A stretch of 64,000 nucleotides of DNA, taken from NCBI GenBank assembly GCA_030686995.1, contig CM060691.1, positions 66,025,607-66,089,606 of the forward strand, written 5' to 3'. The notes under the pieces are model-generated. The model was not told the DNA's origin. It made no database searches and saw only the letters and a program-made list of their open reading frames with translations. The stretch comes from Artemisia argyi. Taxonomy: Eukaryota; Streptophyta; Magnoliopsida; Asterales; Asteraceae. A program made the position numbers and the translations under genes. How positions within the stretch are numbered: position 1 is the first letter of the stretch; every line of letters begins with the position of its first letter. Shown in pieces: positions 1 through 11,157 of the stretch.

Positions 1-756
1 CTATATAACGGAGGATGTCTTGGACAAGCTTGGTTTTGTTCGTATTGACTATGAGGATTATGGTAGAAAGAAGGTTAAGGATGTGAAAGTGAACATTCAT
101 GGACACATTTTCAAGGTTGACTTTGTTGTTCTTGATTATTGCAATTTTGATGAACCGGAGGTTGTTTTTGGTAGGGAATTTCTTGTGATTACCAAGTGCA
201 CGGTGGACTTTGCACTTAGTGAGTTAAGGATCAATATAACTGATTTGGAGGAAGAAAAAGAAGTGTATGATAGTGGAGTTATGTGAAGGTATGGAAGAGA
301 AAATGGAAGGAAAGGAAGAGATTTGTAAAATGGGAAAAGCAAATAGGAAGAAAGCACCAGTAAACAAACTTACCCAACCCTCCAACCCAAAAGTAACTAA
401 TCATCATCATCACTACCTAGTACAACACCAAATTCACCAAAAGTTACCCAACCGTTAACTAATGAACAAAAAGGGCCGATATTGGAGAATTTAGAAGAGA
501 AGATCCATGAACTCATGGAAAAGAAAACGGTTATTGAGGTTTTGAATAATTACATGACCTATAGGAAGAAGTTGGATTCAGTCAGGATGGCAAGGTCAAG
601 GTTGGAAGATACGACATTTGATGAAGTTGAGAGAGAGAGGATAGTAGAAAATGGGATTCCTAAGAAGATGAGTGACCCGGGAAACTTTGTCTTACCAATA
701 AAAGTGAACGGGACCACTCCAATGTATGCGTTGGCTGACACGGGGTCAAGTGTTAG
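1..756 (+). pseudogene. Gypsy ORF1-type protein, 5' part, interrupted
   Basis: This is a degraded retrotransposon frame running in from the left edge. It reads to a stop at 284-286, passes through a low-complexity linker with a His run (about 267-458), and becomes readable again from 482. The first segment (FKVDFVVLD, then VFGREFLV) resembles the C-terminal half of a retropepsin. The later segment contains NYMTYRKKL, PGNFVLP and ALADTGSSVSV, where DTGS (about 738-749) is the aspartic protease active-site motif. The frame is then cut by LARD1 and resumes at 7492. Similar proteins are common in Asteraceae genomes, annotated as retrotransposon ORF1 or retropepsin-like. No reverse transcriptase is present here. 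The stop and the insertion make it non-functional. Family assignment is by resemblance, and the start lies outside the window. Confidence 0.8.
751..756. repeat. LARD1 target-site duplication, left copy
   Basis: The sequence tgttag directly precedes the TG of LARD1 and recurs at 7486-7491 directly after its right end. Five bases is usual for gypsy integrases; the sixth matching base may be chance. Confidence 0.85.
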
Positions 757-1490
757 TGTAACAATTCACATTTTCAGATTAACTTTTATTCCCGAAAATT
801 TCACTATTCACTTTTTACTATTCACTTTTCACTATTCATCTCAGAAAATTTTATTTCATATTCTCGTAAGTTAAACTATTTTAACGATAATCCGAGAGTT
901 TGATGCTCGTCGGATCATTTCTGCAAAAATCACAAAGCTGTGTCCGAGATTTACTTTTAGGTTTAAACGTCATTCTAGCATCCCGATATGTCCATAAAAC
1001 ATTATAAACAATAGAAATATGATTTTCTCTCATTTTAGGACAATTCCAAAAGTTTTGGAATTTTACGTTTTTCAGTTCAGCGTTTTACGCGAATTACGCG
1101 TTTTAGACCCGTGTTTCCAGTTTTTAGCAGGGTTTTAGCACCCGATAGATCCTACCACTCATTTTATATTTTATTATGGAGTATATTGATAAGTTCTAGC
1201 ATATTTATAAGTTTCATATTTTTAGGATACCCGGTTTTACGTTTCGTGACCTAAAAACTTACGGTTAGCAATTTACGGAGTCAAAACTAGCTACATACTT
1301 AGGATATTATCATCCAAAGACCATGACTACTCATCTAGTCACCCTTATCCATTCCAAACCGACTTAGGAGGGGGGGGAGTCACCATGTGTGGTTAAATCT
1401 TGACCATTGATTCTTTAGATCATTACAAGTGTCTTAAACTAACCATGGTTAAATTCTAACCCAATATATGGTTAACTATTTTTCCTACCC

Positions 1491-1500
1491 TATAAATACC
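1491..1500 (+). promoter_or_regulatory. TATA box of LARD1 5' LTR
   Basis: The TATAAATACC motif lies about 735 bp into the LTR and is kept in LTR2 (about 5164-5173) and in both LARD2 LTRs (reverse strand, 41784-41793 and 48839-48848). If used, U3 would be about 0.75 kb and R plus U5 about 2.2 kb. The start site itself is inferred. Confidence 0.6.
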
Positions 1501-2921
1501 AAGCTAAAAACACATAGAAAACTTGCACCACACCTTCTTATAACCTTCAAGTCCTAAAACCTAAGGCACTTTTCTTATATTTTGTAAGAAAGTTAACTAG
1601 TTTTTGAAAGAAAACTAGTGTTTGATCTTCAATCTTGGAAATTTTCTAAGAAAAGTTGTTATAACTTTAAAGTCTCCAAAAAGGCGTCATTATAATCTTC
1701 AAATAGCTTTGGACTTTCAAGAAGGCGTCGTTATAATCTTCAAATAACCTCGGTTTATCATAGATTGCAAAGGGTGAAGCTTAAGTCTATCAAAGTCCGT
1801 ACCTTACTAGTTACTTACCTTTCTTTTAGAAAGCCTCAAGTTGTAAGCAAACCCTAACATACTTTCTTGCTTAATTATCATTTTCATGCTCTTTGTGTTC
1901 CTTTCATGCTATATATGTTCTTGTTATTGTGTTCATGATGTTTAAAAATGGATAAAACAAGTATTGGTATACATATATTAACTTATGACAAGTAAACAAG
2001 CAAACTAGTGATTTTTATGGAGAACCACGACCAAAATAGTATAACTATGATATTTGACACTTACTTACTGTTAAAGAGGACTTCAAAAGGAAAACATAGC
2101 AATTTGAATCACCCAAAACGAGTACACGAGTCAAAAGTTATGGCCAAAAGAAGTTAGCGAAACCAAAACGCCGAAACTGCCAATACCCTACTGTTTGCAT
2201 TCTGCCATTTTGAAAGTCACTCTTCTGGTCCGATTTATCAAAAAGTTAAAGCACAAAAGTTGTCCGGAACGACGTTTTCGTTCAGGAACAAAGAAGCTCG
2301 AGCCCTGAAAACGCTTTCTGAGTGATAATTTTCTTCAAATTATTAATAGCCCATTTTTAGACCAAAGTAACTATATAATTGTTATAATTAGATGAGACCA
2401 AGAGGTCTAATGACCTAAAGCCAAGACCACAACCATGGCTAAAGCCAAGGTTGAGTCTCAAGACCATGGTAACAATGACCAAGGTCACGGCAAAGCCACG
2501 GTAAAGACCATATAACTTTTAAAGATCAAAAAGCTTATATGTATATATATGTTATCAAATACTACAATAGTAGGGAGCCTCATGTGAGAAGTTCATTAAG
2601 TAAGCCGTCGAGATGAGTTGTGGATTTACGAATTAAAGTGTCCTGGCTCCTCGAACGTTTACTCCATGACTTCTGAATTATGTCGGCCCGAACAGTAGTA
2701 AGAGATGTACAACCTATACATGTTTCATAAACGACTTATATTCAAAGACTTACACTATATACTAAGTACTACATTATGAACATTATGCAAGACATATATT
2801 GGCAATTCTTCATATTCTTAGACGTTACTCCAAACCTAAGTCGCAACGTTCTATTATAGGCTGCTCTTAGAGAATTTCGCGATTCGACTACCACTTTCAT
2901 TTCTCATTACATAGACTTAAG

Positions 2922-3488
2922 GTGAGTCATAGCCCCTACTCTTTTCATACTTGTTTTAACTCTTTGGGGGGGATACATGCACAACTACTTGCTTACTTGT
3001 ACAAATACTCAAAACATTTATACTTGATTGTTTTATACTTGATCGCATTATACTTGATGTCATATATACATGATTGCATTATACTTGATTGTGAGACTTC
3101 CAATGGCTCCAGATTAAGTTGCTGGATGACCATTGAGACTTCCGGTGGCTCCAAATTAAGTTGTTGGATGACCATTGAGGCTATTGATACATCCTAACAT
3201 TTGCGAATGTTGGATACATCATAAACGTGAGGTCTTCGGAGATGAAGAGTAGACTCACGACTAATTGCTTAATTGTTTTGATGAACTTATACATGTCTTA
3301 ATCATACTATATTGTAGCAGTGGGTTGTGAACACACATGTTACAAGTCTCTTATGGCGGGACTTGTAACTGAGTGGATTCACGATGCCTTTGCTGTGTGA
3401 ACATTCTTTATAGGCTTTTCAACTGTTTTAAGACAAACTCTATGAACTCACCAACCATTGTGTTGACACTTTAGCATGTTTATCTCAG
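2922..3488 (+). other. Putative intron inside LARD1 5' LTR
   Basis: A strong plant donor (AAG then GTGAGT, at 2922) and a pyrimidine-led acceptor (TTTATCTCAG, ending 3488) bracket 567 bp that contains the LTR minisatellite. The same pair occurs in LTR2 (6652-7218), in LARD2 (46884-47422, minus) and, more diverged, in the solo LTR (43247-44145, minus). The acceptor lies 267-269 bp from the LTR 3' end in each. Splicing is inferred from sequence only. Confidence 0.4.
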
Positions 3489-3758
3489 GTTAGTAAGGCG
3501 ATAGCTAGTGCGTGGAACTTAGAGTCAAGCTGCATATTCTGAAGACTTACGCTTTTATCATTTACCATTCAAAACTTTGTATACATTTATGTATCATACT
3601 TTGGAATCTCAAGTTTGTAACTCAGAATTTATTAATCGAATGGTAACTTTTCAAAACGTCTCATTTAGAGTTCGTTTTCTATACCATGTACTTTGTATTA
3701 TGAAGTAGCACCCCTATGACACAGTCTTCCGCTGCGGTATTTTGGGGGTATTACAGAT

Positions 3759-3771
3759 TGGTATCAGAGCC
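3759..3771 (+). promoter_or_regulatory. Primer-binding site of LARD1
   Basis: TGGTATCAGAGCC lies three bases after the 5' LTR. It is the common plant initiator-Met tRNA complement used to prime minus-strand cDNA. LARD2 has TGGTACCAGAGCC at the same place on the minus strand (46599-46611). Confidence 0.9.
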
Positions 3772-3987
3772 TTGGTTATAGAGAACTAGGTTGCATTTAG
3801 TGCCTAGACTATAACTGCTATATACGTTGAGACTCTCCTCTTTATTTGCCTTACACACACTACATACACATACGCTTTTTGGTAGTTGTTGGTTTAGTTC
3901 CACGCTGTTAGATGATGTGACTTTAGTATTATAAGGAGCCCCAGAGATTAGCCGAGTCATTAAAAACATGGAGCTCAGTAATAACTA

Positions 3988-4050
3988 ATTATTTAACTTG
4001 ATCTTGTGACAGTTCTTGTTTGATGAGACACAAGATTTGAGTTAAATAAT
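3988..4050 (+). other. Hairpin H1 in LARD internal domain
   Basis: The arms ATTATTTAACT (3988-3998) and AGTTAAATAAT (4040-4050) form an 11 bp lower stem. ATCTTGTG (4001-4008) pairs with CACAAGAT (4029-4036) as an 8 bp upper stem. Between them is a small TG/TTG internal loop, and the terminal loop is 20 nt. In LARD2 the same hairpin is split by the solo LTR, which entered its loop. Candidate packaging or dimerisation structure; the function is inferred. Confidence 0.6.
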
Positions 4051-4154
4051 GTTATTGCTTAGCTTTAGGGATTTGATGACTTGATTATCTTACTATCGGC
4101 CTCAGAAGGCGGATTTTGTGTCAGAAATTCTTAAGTAGGATGTTTTAGAATCTC

Positions 4155-4195
4155 CTTATTTAAATGGATTGGGACGCCTCTTCAGTTAAATAAAG
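4155..4195 (+). other. Hairpin H2 in LARD internal domain
   Basis: CTTATTTAA (from 4155) pairs with TTAAATAAAG (4186-4195) around a loop containing TTGGGACGCCTCTTC. The LARD2 counterpart (42792-42832, minus) pairs over 10 bp without a mismatch. Confidence 0.6.
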
Positions 4196-4230
4196 AAATT
4201 GTAAATCACCGAACCATGAGTTTATGATCC

Positions 4231-4271
4231 CTTACTTACATAAATTTGGACGCTTCTTTGTGTAAGTAAAG
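4231..4271 (+). other. Hairpin H3 in LARD internal domain
   Basis: CTTACTTACAT pairs with GTGTAAGTAAAG around a loop containing TTTGGACGCTTCTTT. The loop resembles H2 although the stem sequence differs. In LARD2 (about 42718-42755, minus) the pair at the stem top is A-U instead of G-U, so pairing is kept. Confidence 0.6.
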
Positions 4272-4427
4272 AGTTATAAATAAGTGGGCTTATTCACATC
4301 CGATACAACTCCTTAACCAGAACCTTAGACGAATCAGAGTGAACACCACTATATTAGAGATCCCGAATTCTCTTAGTCACACCGTAAGTAGTCAACATCA
4401 ACTGAACTTCGGGACAAAGTTCTCCGT

Positions 4428-4439
4428 AAGGGGTAGAGA
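4428..4439 (+). promoter_or_regulatory. Polypurine tract of LARD1
   Basis: AAGGGGTAGAGA sits one base before the 3' LTR, the expected place for the plus-strand primer. LARD2 has the reverse complement just right of its left LTR (42542-42553). Confidence 0.85.
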
Positions 4440-4440
4440 C

Positions 4441-6205
4441 TGTAACAATTCACATTTTAAGGTTAACTTTTATTCACGAAAATTTCACTATTCACTTTTT
4501 ACTATTCATCTCAGAAATTTTTATTTCATATTCTCGTAAGTTAAACTATTTTAACGATAATCCGAGAGTTTGACGCTCGTCGGATCATTTCTGCAAAAAT
4601 CACAAAGCCGTGTCTGAGATTTACTTTTAGGTTTAAACGTCATTCTAGCATCCCGATATGTCCATAAAACATTATAAACAATAGAAATATGATTTTCTGT
4701 CATTTTAGGACAATTCCAAAAGTTTTGGAATTTTACGTTTTTCAGTTCAGCGTTTTACGCGAATTACGCGTTTTAGACCCGTGTTTCCAGTTTTTAGCAG
4801 GGTTTTAGCACCCGATAGATCCTACCACTCATTTTATATTTTATTATGGAGTATATTGATAAGTTCTAGCATATTTATAAGTTTCATATTTTTAGGATAC
4901 CCGGTTTTACGTTTCGTGACCTAAAAACTTACGGTTAGCAATTTACAGAGTCAAAACTAGCTACATACTTAGGATATTATCATCCAAAGACCATGACTAC
5001 TCATCTAGTCACCCTTATCCATTCCAAACCGACTTAGGAGGGGGGGGGGAGTCACCATGTGTGGTTAAATCTTGACCATTGATTCTTTAGATCATTACAA
5101 GTGTCTTAAACTAACCATGGTTAAATTCTAACCCAATATATGGTTAACTATTTTTCCTACCCTATAAATACCAAGCTAAAAACACATAGAAAACTTGCAC
5201 CACACCTTCTTATAACCTTCAAGTCCTAAAACCTAAGGCACTTTTCTTATATTTTGTAAGAAAGTTAACTAGTTTTTGAAAGAAAACTAGTGTTTGATCT
5301 TCAATCTTGGAAATTTTCTAAGAAAAGTTGTTATAACTTTAAAGTCTCCAAAAAGGCGTCGTTATAATCTTCAAATAGCTTTGGACTTTCAAGAAGGCGT
5401 CGTTATAATCTTCAAATAACCTCAGTTTATCATAGATTGCAAAGGGTGAAGCTTAAGTCTATCAAAGTCCGTACCTTACTAGTTACTTACCTTTCTTTTA
5501 GAAAGCCTCAAGTTGTAAGCAAACCCTAACATACTTTCTTGCTTAATTATCATTTTCATGCTCTTTGTGTTCCTTTCATGCTATATATGTTCTTGTTATT
5601 GTGTTCATGATGTTTAAAAATGGATAAAACAAGTATTGGTATACATATGTTAACTTTTGACAAGTAAACAAGCAAACTAGTGATTTTTATGGAGAACCAC
5701 GACCAAAATAGTATAACTATGATATTTGACACTTACTTACTGTTAAAGAGGACTTCAAAAGGAAAACATAGCAATTTGAATCACCCAAAACGAGTACACG
5801 AGTCAAAAGTTATGGCCAAAAGAAGTTAGCGAAACCAAAACGCCGAAACTGCCAATACCCTACTGTTTGCATTCTGCCATTTTGAAAGTTACTCTTCTGC
5901 TCCGATTCATCAAAAAGTTAAAACACAAAAGTTGTCCGGAACGACGTTTTCGTTCAGGAACAAAGAAGCTCGAGCCCTGAAAACGCTTTCTGAGTGATAA
6001 TTTTCTTCAAATTATTAACAGCCCATTTTTAGACCAAAGTAACTATATAATTGTTATAATTAGATGAGACCAAGAGGTCTAATGACCTAAAGCCAAGACC
6101 ACAACCATGGCTAAAGCCAAGGTTGAGTCTCAAGACCATGGTAACAATGACCAAGGTCACGGCAAAGCCACGGTAAAGACCATATAACTTTTAAAGATCA
6201 AAAAA

Positions 6206-6283
<78 letters not shown>

Positions 6284-7485
6284 ATCAAATACTACAATAG
6301 TAGGGAGCCTCATGTGAGGAGTTCATTAAGTAAGCCGTCGAGATGAGTTGTGGATTTACGAATTAAAGTGTCCTGGCTCCTCGAACGTTTACTCCATGAC
6401 TTCTGAATTATGTCGGCCCAAGCGGTAGTAAGAGATGTACAACCTATACATGTTTCATAAACGACTTATATTCAAAGACTTACACTATATACTAAGTACT
6501 ACATCATGAACATTATGCAAGACATATATTGGCAATTCTATGTATTCTTAGACGTTACTCCAAACCTAAGTCGCAACGTTCTATTATAGGTTGCTCTTAG
6601 AGACTTTCGCGATTCGACTACCAATTTCATTTCTCATTACATAGACTTAAGGTGAGTCATAGCCCCTACTCTTTTCATACTTGTTTTAACTCTTTGGGGG
6701 GGATACATGCACAACTACTTGCTTACTTGTACAAATACTCAAAACATTTATACTTGATTGTTTTATACTTGATCGCATTATACTTGATGTCATATATACA
6801 TGATTGCATTATACTTGATTGTGAGACTTCTAGTGGCTCCAGATTAAGTTGCTGGATGACCATTGAGACTTCCGGTGGCTCCAAATTAAGTTGTTGGATG
6901 ACCATTGAGGCTATTGATACATCATAACATTTGCGAATGTTGGATACATCATAAACGTGAGGTCTTCGGAGATGAAGAGTAGACTCACGACTAATTGCTT
7001 AATTGTTTTGATGAACTTATACATGTCTTAATCATACTATATTGTAGCAGTGGGTTGTGAACACACAGGTTACAAGTCTCTTATGGCGGGACTTGTAACT
7101 GAGTGGATTCACGATGCCTTTGCTGTGTGAACATTCTTTATAGGCTTTTCAACTGTTTTAAGACAAACTCTATGAACTCACCAACCATTGTGTTGACACT
7201 TTAGCATGTTTATCTCAGGTTAGTAAGGCGATAGCTAGTGCGTGGAACTTAGAGTCAAGCTGCATATTCTGAAGACTTATGCTTTTATCATTTACCATTC
7301 AAAACTTTGTATACATTTATGTATCATACTTTGGAATCTCAAGTTTGTAACTCAGAATTTATTAATCGAATGGTAACTTTTCAAAACGTCTCATTTAGAG
7401 TTCGTTTTCTATACCTTGTACTTTGTATTATGAAGTAGCACCCCTATGACACAGTCTTCCGCTGCGGTATTTTGGGGGTGTTAAA
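4441..7485 (+). repeat. LARD1 3' LTR
   Basis: This is a near-duplicate of 757-3755. It ends GGGGGTGTTAAA where the 5' copy ends TTACA, a likely point change at the terminal CA. It is 46 bp longer than the 5' LTR, chiefly because of an AT run (6209-6280). The TATA box, putative intron (6652-7218) and minisatellite are retained. Confidence 0.93.
6209..6280. repeat. (AT)n microsatellite in LARD1 3' LTR
   Basis: There are about 36 uninterrupted AT units. The sister LTR has only a short interrupted run at the same place (about 2535-2552), so the expansion followed insertion. Confidence 0.95.
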
Positions 7486-7491
7486 TGTTAG
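7486..7491. repeat. LARD1 target-site duplication, right copy
   Basis: tgttag follows the right LTR and matches 751-756. Confidence 0.85.
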
Positions 7492-8226
7492 TGCCTTTTC
7501 TGTTGTACCAAAGGTTAGGACTTTGTAACCCACAACCTAACCAATCAAATCTTACAATAGCGGATAATTCGAAAGCTAAGGCTATGGGAGAAGTTAAGAA
7601 TGTACATGTTCAAATTGGCTACCAAGCATTTTTGTGTGATTTTCTTGTGCTAAACATTTTGGTTGATAAGGAGTTACCAATTTTGTTGGGGAGACCTTTC
7701 TTAAGAACATGTGGGGCAATAATAGACATGAGGCATGGAACCATGACCATTAATTATGGAATTGTTAAGCATACTTATTACCCTAAGCCTAGGAGAGGAA
7801 AGAGAGATAGTATTGATGAAGAAGAAGAGGATTACTTTGGTTGTTTTGAAGTTGGAAGAGATGAAGAGGGAAGGCCAAAGTATGGGCCATTGACACCTAG
7901 TTTCTTTCACATAGAGGATGAAATGGAAAGAGCTCTTGCTATGGAGGCTTTCTTTAACCCGTTTAAAAATATTATTGTGTTTAATAAACTTACAGATTTT
8001 CTTGGATCGTTACTGGTCAACTTAAAAATTTGGAGTGGGGGCCTGATGGACCTAGCAATTACAAGAAGAAGAAGGAGATGGAGAATGGCATGTCAAATTT
8101 GATATTGTATGCCCAAGCGGGAGAAACTTTGCAAGAAGGTTCAAAACACAAAAGACAAACCGGAAGATATCCGGAAAGTACCAAAGTGAAGACATTATTA
8201 GGAATGAATATTTTCAAGGCTAACTG
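7492..8226 (+). pseudogene. Gypsy ORF1-type protein, 3' part
   Basis: This continues the gene broken at 756. It reads through ADNSKAKAMGEVKNV, VDKELPILLGRPFL and CGAIIDM, the C-terminal half of a retropepsin-like domain (ILLGRP is the hydrophobic-Gly motif). An acidic linker, the motif GRPKYGPL and the stretch ALAMEAFFNPFKNI follow. After about 8025 the family-like reading moves between all three frames, so one or more indels lie between 8025 and 8095. The last readable part (KYQSEDI, about 8190) ends at a stop near 8226. Removing LARD1 and one duplication copy does not restore a common frame with the 5' part, so the gene also carries other damage. The enzyme role is known for the family; this copy is dead. 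Confidence 0.82.
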
Positions 8227-9487
8227 AGCAAGATGAGCAAGCTTCAAGAATAAAGCACTTCTTGTGCTAGTTTGTTTGATTTTATTTATACTTTTATGCA
8301 TTTTCATTTTTAAGTTTTATGGTTAAGACTATCTATCTATCTATTTAGGTTTTATGTTTTATATTATGTTTATGTCTTAATAAGAGTATGAGTTTTATGT
8401 TTTAGTTGAGTTATTTAGTATTTAGTTTTGCTAAGAGTTAGTAGTTATAGACCAATTTTGGCAGTGTGGTGGAAAATTTACATACAAAAATGGTTTCAGT
8501 TAAAAGTAAACACATTAGTTGCTTGTATCAAGTAAACTAAGTGTTGAGGTTTTGAAAAATTCAACTTTTGCAAAAATTCAATCCAAAACGGATGGATCAA
8601 AAACTGAACGGATAGAATTGAATATATAAACCCAACTTTTCAAAAATCACAAGAAAACCACCTACACACACACACACACCAACTTAGGGGTCTAAAAATT
8701 TGATCACATAAAGGTTATTTGAGGTTACAGGAGTGTTAGGATATCATCCATGGCTCCAAAACAAGTAAGTAACATCATCAATTTACTTTAATTAAGTTTT
8801 AATTCAGATTATTTGAATTAGGTCAAGATTTGGGTATTTTTGATATAGTGCGAATTAAGATGTAATCTTTTGAGGATAAGTGGGTGATTGATAGTGGAAG
8901 TCATTGCAAAAAGAATTAGATTGATTGATTAAGTGTTGAGGAAGAATTAATTAACTGAAAATTCGAATTGAATTGGGTTTTTATTTTAGAACATGTTTGC
9001 TTGGAATCGATGATTTCCAGATGTTCTATACATGTTAATTAGTGATGTTAGGATAGTGCATTGTTGATTAGAACACTAATTGAAAGGATTGATTAGATAG
9101 GGTTCTTGCATGTTCTTGCGTTTGATTAAGGGAGTGTTTGGAGATGATATGGATCGTTATTAGGATGATTTGGATGATTAGAAACCACCATGGATGATCA
9201 AAAACAGGTTAGGATGAAATAGGAATGGATTGGAAGTGAAAGGAGACATAAAATTAGGTTTTGGAATTTTGGACAAAAATCTAACCGAACGGTTGCGCGG
9301 GGAAACCGATCGGTTAGATAAGACCTGAGCATCCAACCGATCGGTTGGATGGGATACCGAATGGTTGGATGGCTCGTTAATGTTTTTAAGATTTTTGCGT
9401 TTCGACTTTTTGACTTCTAATTTGTGTAGCATTGGCTCTTATATTCTTATACTAACATTAATTCGTAACTTTCAGACTCAAGGTGCA
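8227..9487. other. Non-coding tail of the gypsy ORF1 element
   Basis: No convincing frame is present. There is a CTAT run (8328-8345), a short CA run (about 8664-8680) and a possible exon-like start ATGGCTCCAAAACAAG followed by GTAAGT (8749-8771) that I cannot connect to a gene. From 9286 a palindrome-rich block begins. The region is cut at 9488 by the next element. Confidence 0.5.
9284..9375. repeat. Palindromic module block, copy 1
   Basis: Four modules built on ACCGATCGGT-like palindromes are separated by short spacers. The third is a perfect 20 bp palindrome (9331-9350) that recurs base for base at 21246-21265. Confidence 0.8.
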
Positions 9488-10733
9488 TGTAAAACCCTAA
9501 AAATTTAGAATAAGATTTTATTTGCCATTTTGAATTTTATCCTAAGTTTAAATTATTAACGATATAACGTTACGAACTATATATTGTGCAAGAAATACTT
9601 AATGTAAAATCCTAAATATAAGTATTGTATAACATAAAAACATTAATTTTTTCTATCCTAAATATTTGCTACAAAACCGATTCCCACTAGGCCCATCCTC
9701 CTTTTGGTCGTATGATTCAATAGGTAGGAACACGAGAATATCTCCGCATAATATTAAAAGATACCATGCATTACCATCACTTATCACTATTCACGGTTAT
9801 ACCATAAATAAGCACACGCTCCACCCTAAATATTATATGCCATATCTTTTTCCTCCCATCTTCACTTTACATCAAACCAAGCCAGAGAATCCACACAGAA
9901 CTCACACGGTGCTGCCAAGATTCGAGAGGAAGAAGAGAGCAAATTAGTGTCGATCGTTACAGCCTTGGTGTGTTACTAATCCGTGTGTTTTACCCTATTT
10001 GATCTCTTTGTTTCGGCTTAAAGGTATTCATCATCTTCTTTTCTGTTTTCAGCCTATACAACACCCATATACACATGGTCAGAACTAAATCATGCTATAC
10101 TAATCTTATAAATTAGCTTGTAATGCTAAAACGTGTCTCGTTAATCTGAAACATGTATAATAAATCATACACTCCATACAACCATGAAAACCCTATATAC
10201 TTGTCGACTACATTTAAATCATGCAGGCCCTAATACAATCTTTAATGATCTTTAAATGAAGTGCCAAAGTAAGAAGAAAACATACGCGTATGCATGATGT
10301 TGGACGAGTGGTCTGATATGGTTGTGATTTCATGTGGGTTTTCGCATGTCAGTGTGCCTCGTTAAAAGCGGGTGAGTGTGGACTATTTGTGTGTCGAATG
10401 TGAGTGTTCAATGGGTTTTAAAATGTTGCTATAATGGAGTTTTGTTGCGGTTGCTTACTGCCTCGCTAAACCCCCTCGCATCCATCTCTTTTTTTTTTCG
10501 CCTAAACCTGCCTTGCCAAGAACCTGTTTTTGCTTGTTAAACCTGGCAACGTGGGGGCTGTTTTGTGAGACGTGGTGTGTGATTGTTTTATGTCGTGTTA
10601 TGGCTATTCGATGTCGTGTGTCACCATCCCATGTTGACCCTAAACTCAACCTTAACGCACCCTAAGCAATCAACTAAACTTGTTTAGAAATGTGAACAAT
10701 GAAAACCATATGCTCTACCTAGTCTAATAGGCC

Positions 10734-10743
10734 CTATATATAC
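10734..10743 (+). promoter_or_regulatory. TATA box of long gypsy LTR
   Basis: CTATATATAC follows a C-rich segment and recurs in the second LTR at about 17672-17681. It is the best core promoter candidate. Confidence 0.5.
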
Positions 10744-11157
10744 TTCTGTTTTCAATGCATTAAAAAGGATCTCTAATAGAAATTCTAAGTGTGAAAATGA
10801 AGCTGTTTGCTGCTAGTTTATTTTCTCCTCGCGAACACTTTATTTCGTCTCACTAAAACCCTTGTTATTCCATTTGTATAAGTCTCGTATTTGCATCCTT
10901 GTTTTATTCTCGATCTATTGTTTCTTATAGAGATTATATTATGCTTCGCATCTCCTGCATGGTTCATGAAGGTTTTGATATCGATATCGGGTCTCGGTAT
11001 TACTATGTGTTGAGCGACATATACGTAAATGAGGATTTATTATGCTAAGATGATTTCAATAATGATCATATTAAAATAAAATGAAGTACTATTACGTGAA
11101 CAATAGGAATTAAGATTTGCATGTATAGTTCGAAAGTCTAAAAACCAACTTGACACA

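Larger units (their letters stand above)
757..3755 (+). repeat. LARD1 5' LTR
   Basis: It starts TGTAACAATTC and ends GGGGGTATTACA, a TG...CA boundary. It holds a TATA box (1491), pyrimidine-rich and repeated tracts, a degenerate repeat region rich in ccatgg and gaccaagg (about 2395-2510), a 39 bp minisatellite (about 3090-3180) and a putative intron. No protein-coding signal is convincing. Short frames such as 2922-3197 come from the minisatellite. Confidence 0.93.
757..7485 (+). mobile_element. LARD1, non-autonomous LTR retrotransposon
   Basis: This is a complete element with LTR 757-3755, internal domain 3756-4440 and LTR 4441-7485, bounded by tgttag duplications. The LTRs are about 3.0 kb but the internal domain is only 685 bp and has no gag or pol frame, which fits the class called large retrotransposon derivatives (LARDs). 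A Met-tRNA-type primer site and a polypurine tract are both present, so it could have been mobilised in trans by a gypsy element. The two LTRs look nearly identical apart from scattered changes and a large AT expansion in the right one, which suggests recent insertion. It lies inside the gypsy ORF1-type gene, just after the DTGS motif. A second member, LARD2, is at 39566-49594 on the other strand. Confidence 0.93.

Noticed and set aside
2922..3197. 91-codon frame in the LARD1 LTR, repeated at 6652-6927
   Set aside because: It starts at the splice-like GTGAGT and consists largely of the 39 bp minisatellite translated in frame.
3759..3771. tRNA gene at the primer-binding sites
   Set aside because: Only the 3' acceptor complement (12-13 bases) is present, with no cloverleaf.
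3751..3969. A 72-codon minus-strand frame across the LARD1 primer site, also open in LARD2 (46401-46619)
   Set aside because: The two copies differ at about four codons, all changing the residue, so nothing suggests protein selection. It is antisense to the element, and recent copies share frames by descent.
8749..8771. Possible host exon start ATGGCTCCAAAACAAG with GTAAGT donor
   Set aside because: No downstream acceptor or coding continuation could be identified before the element at 9488.
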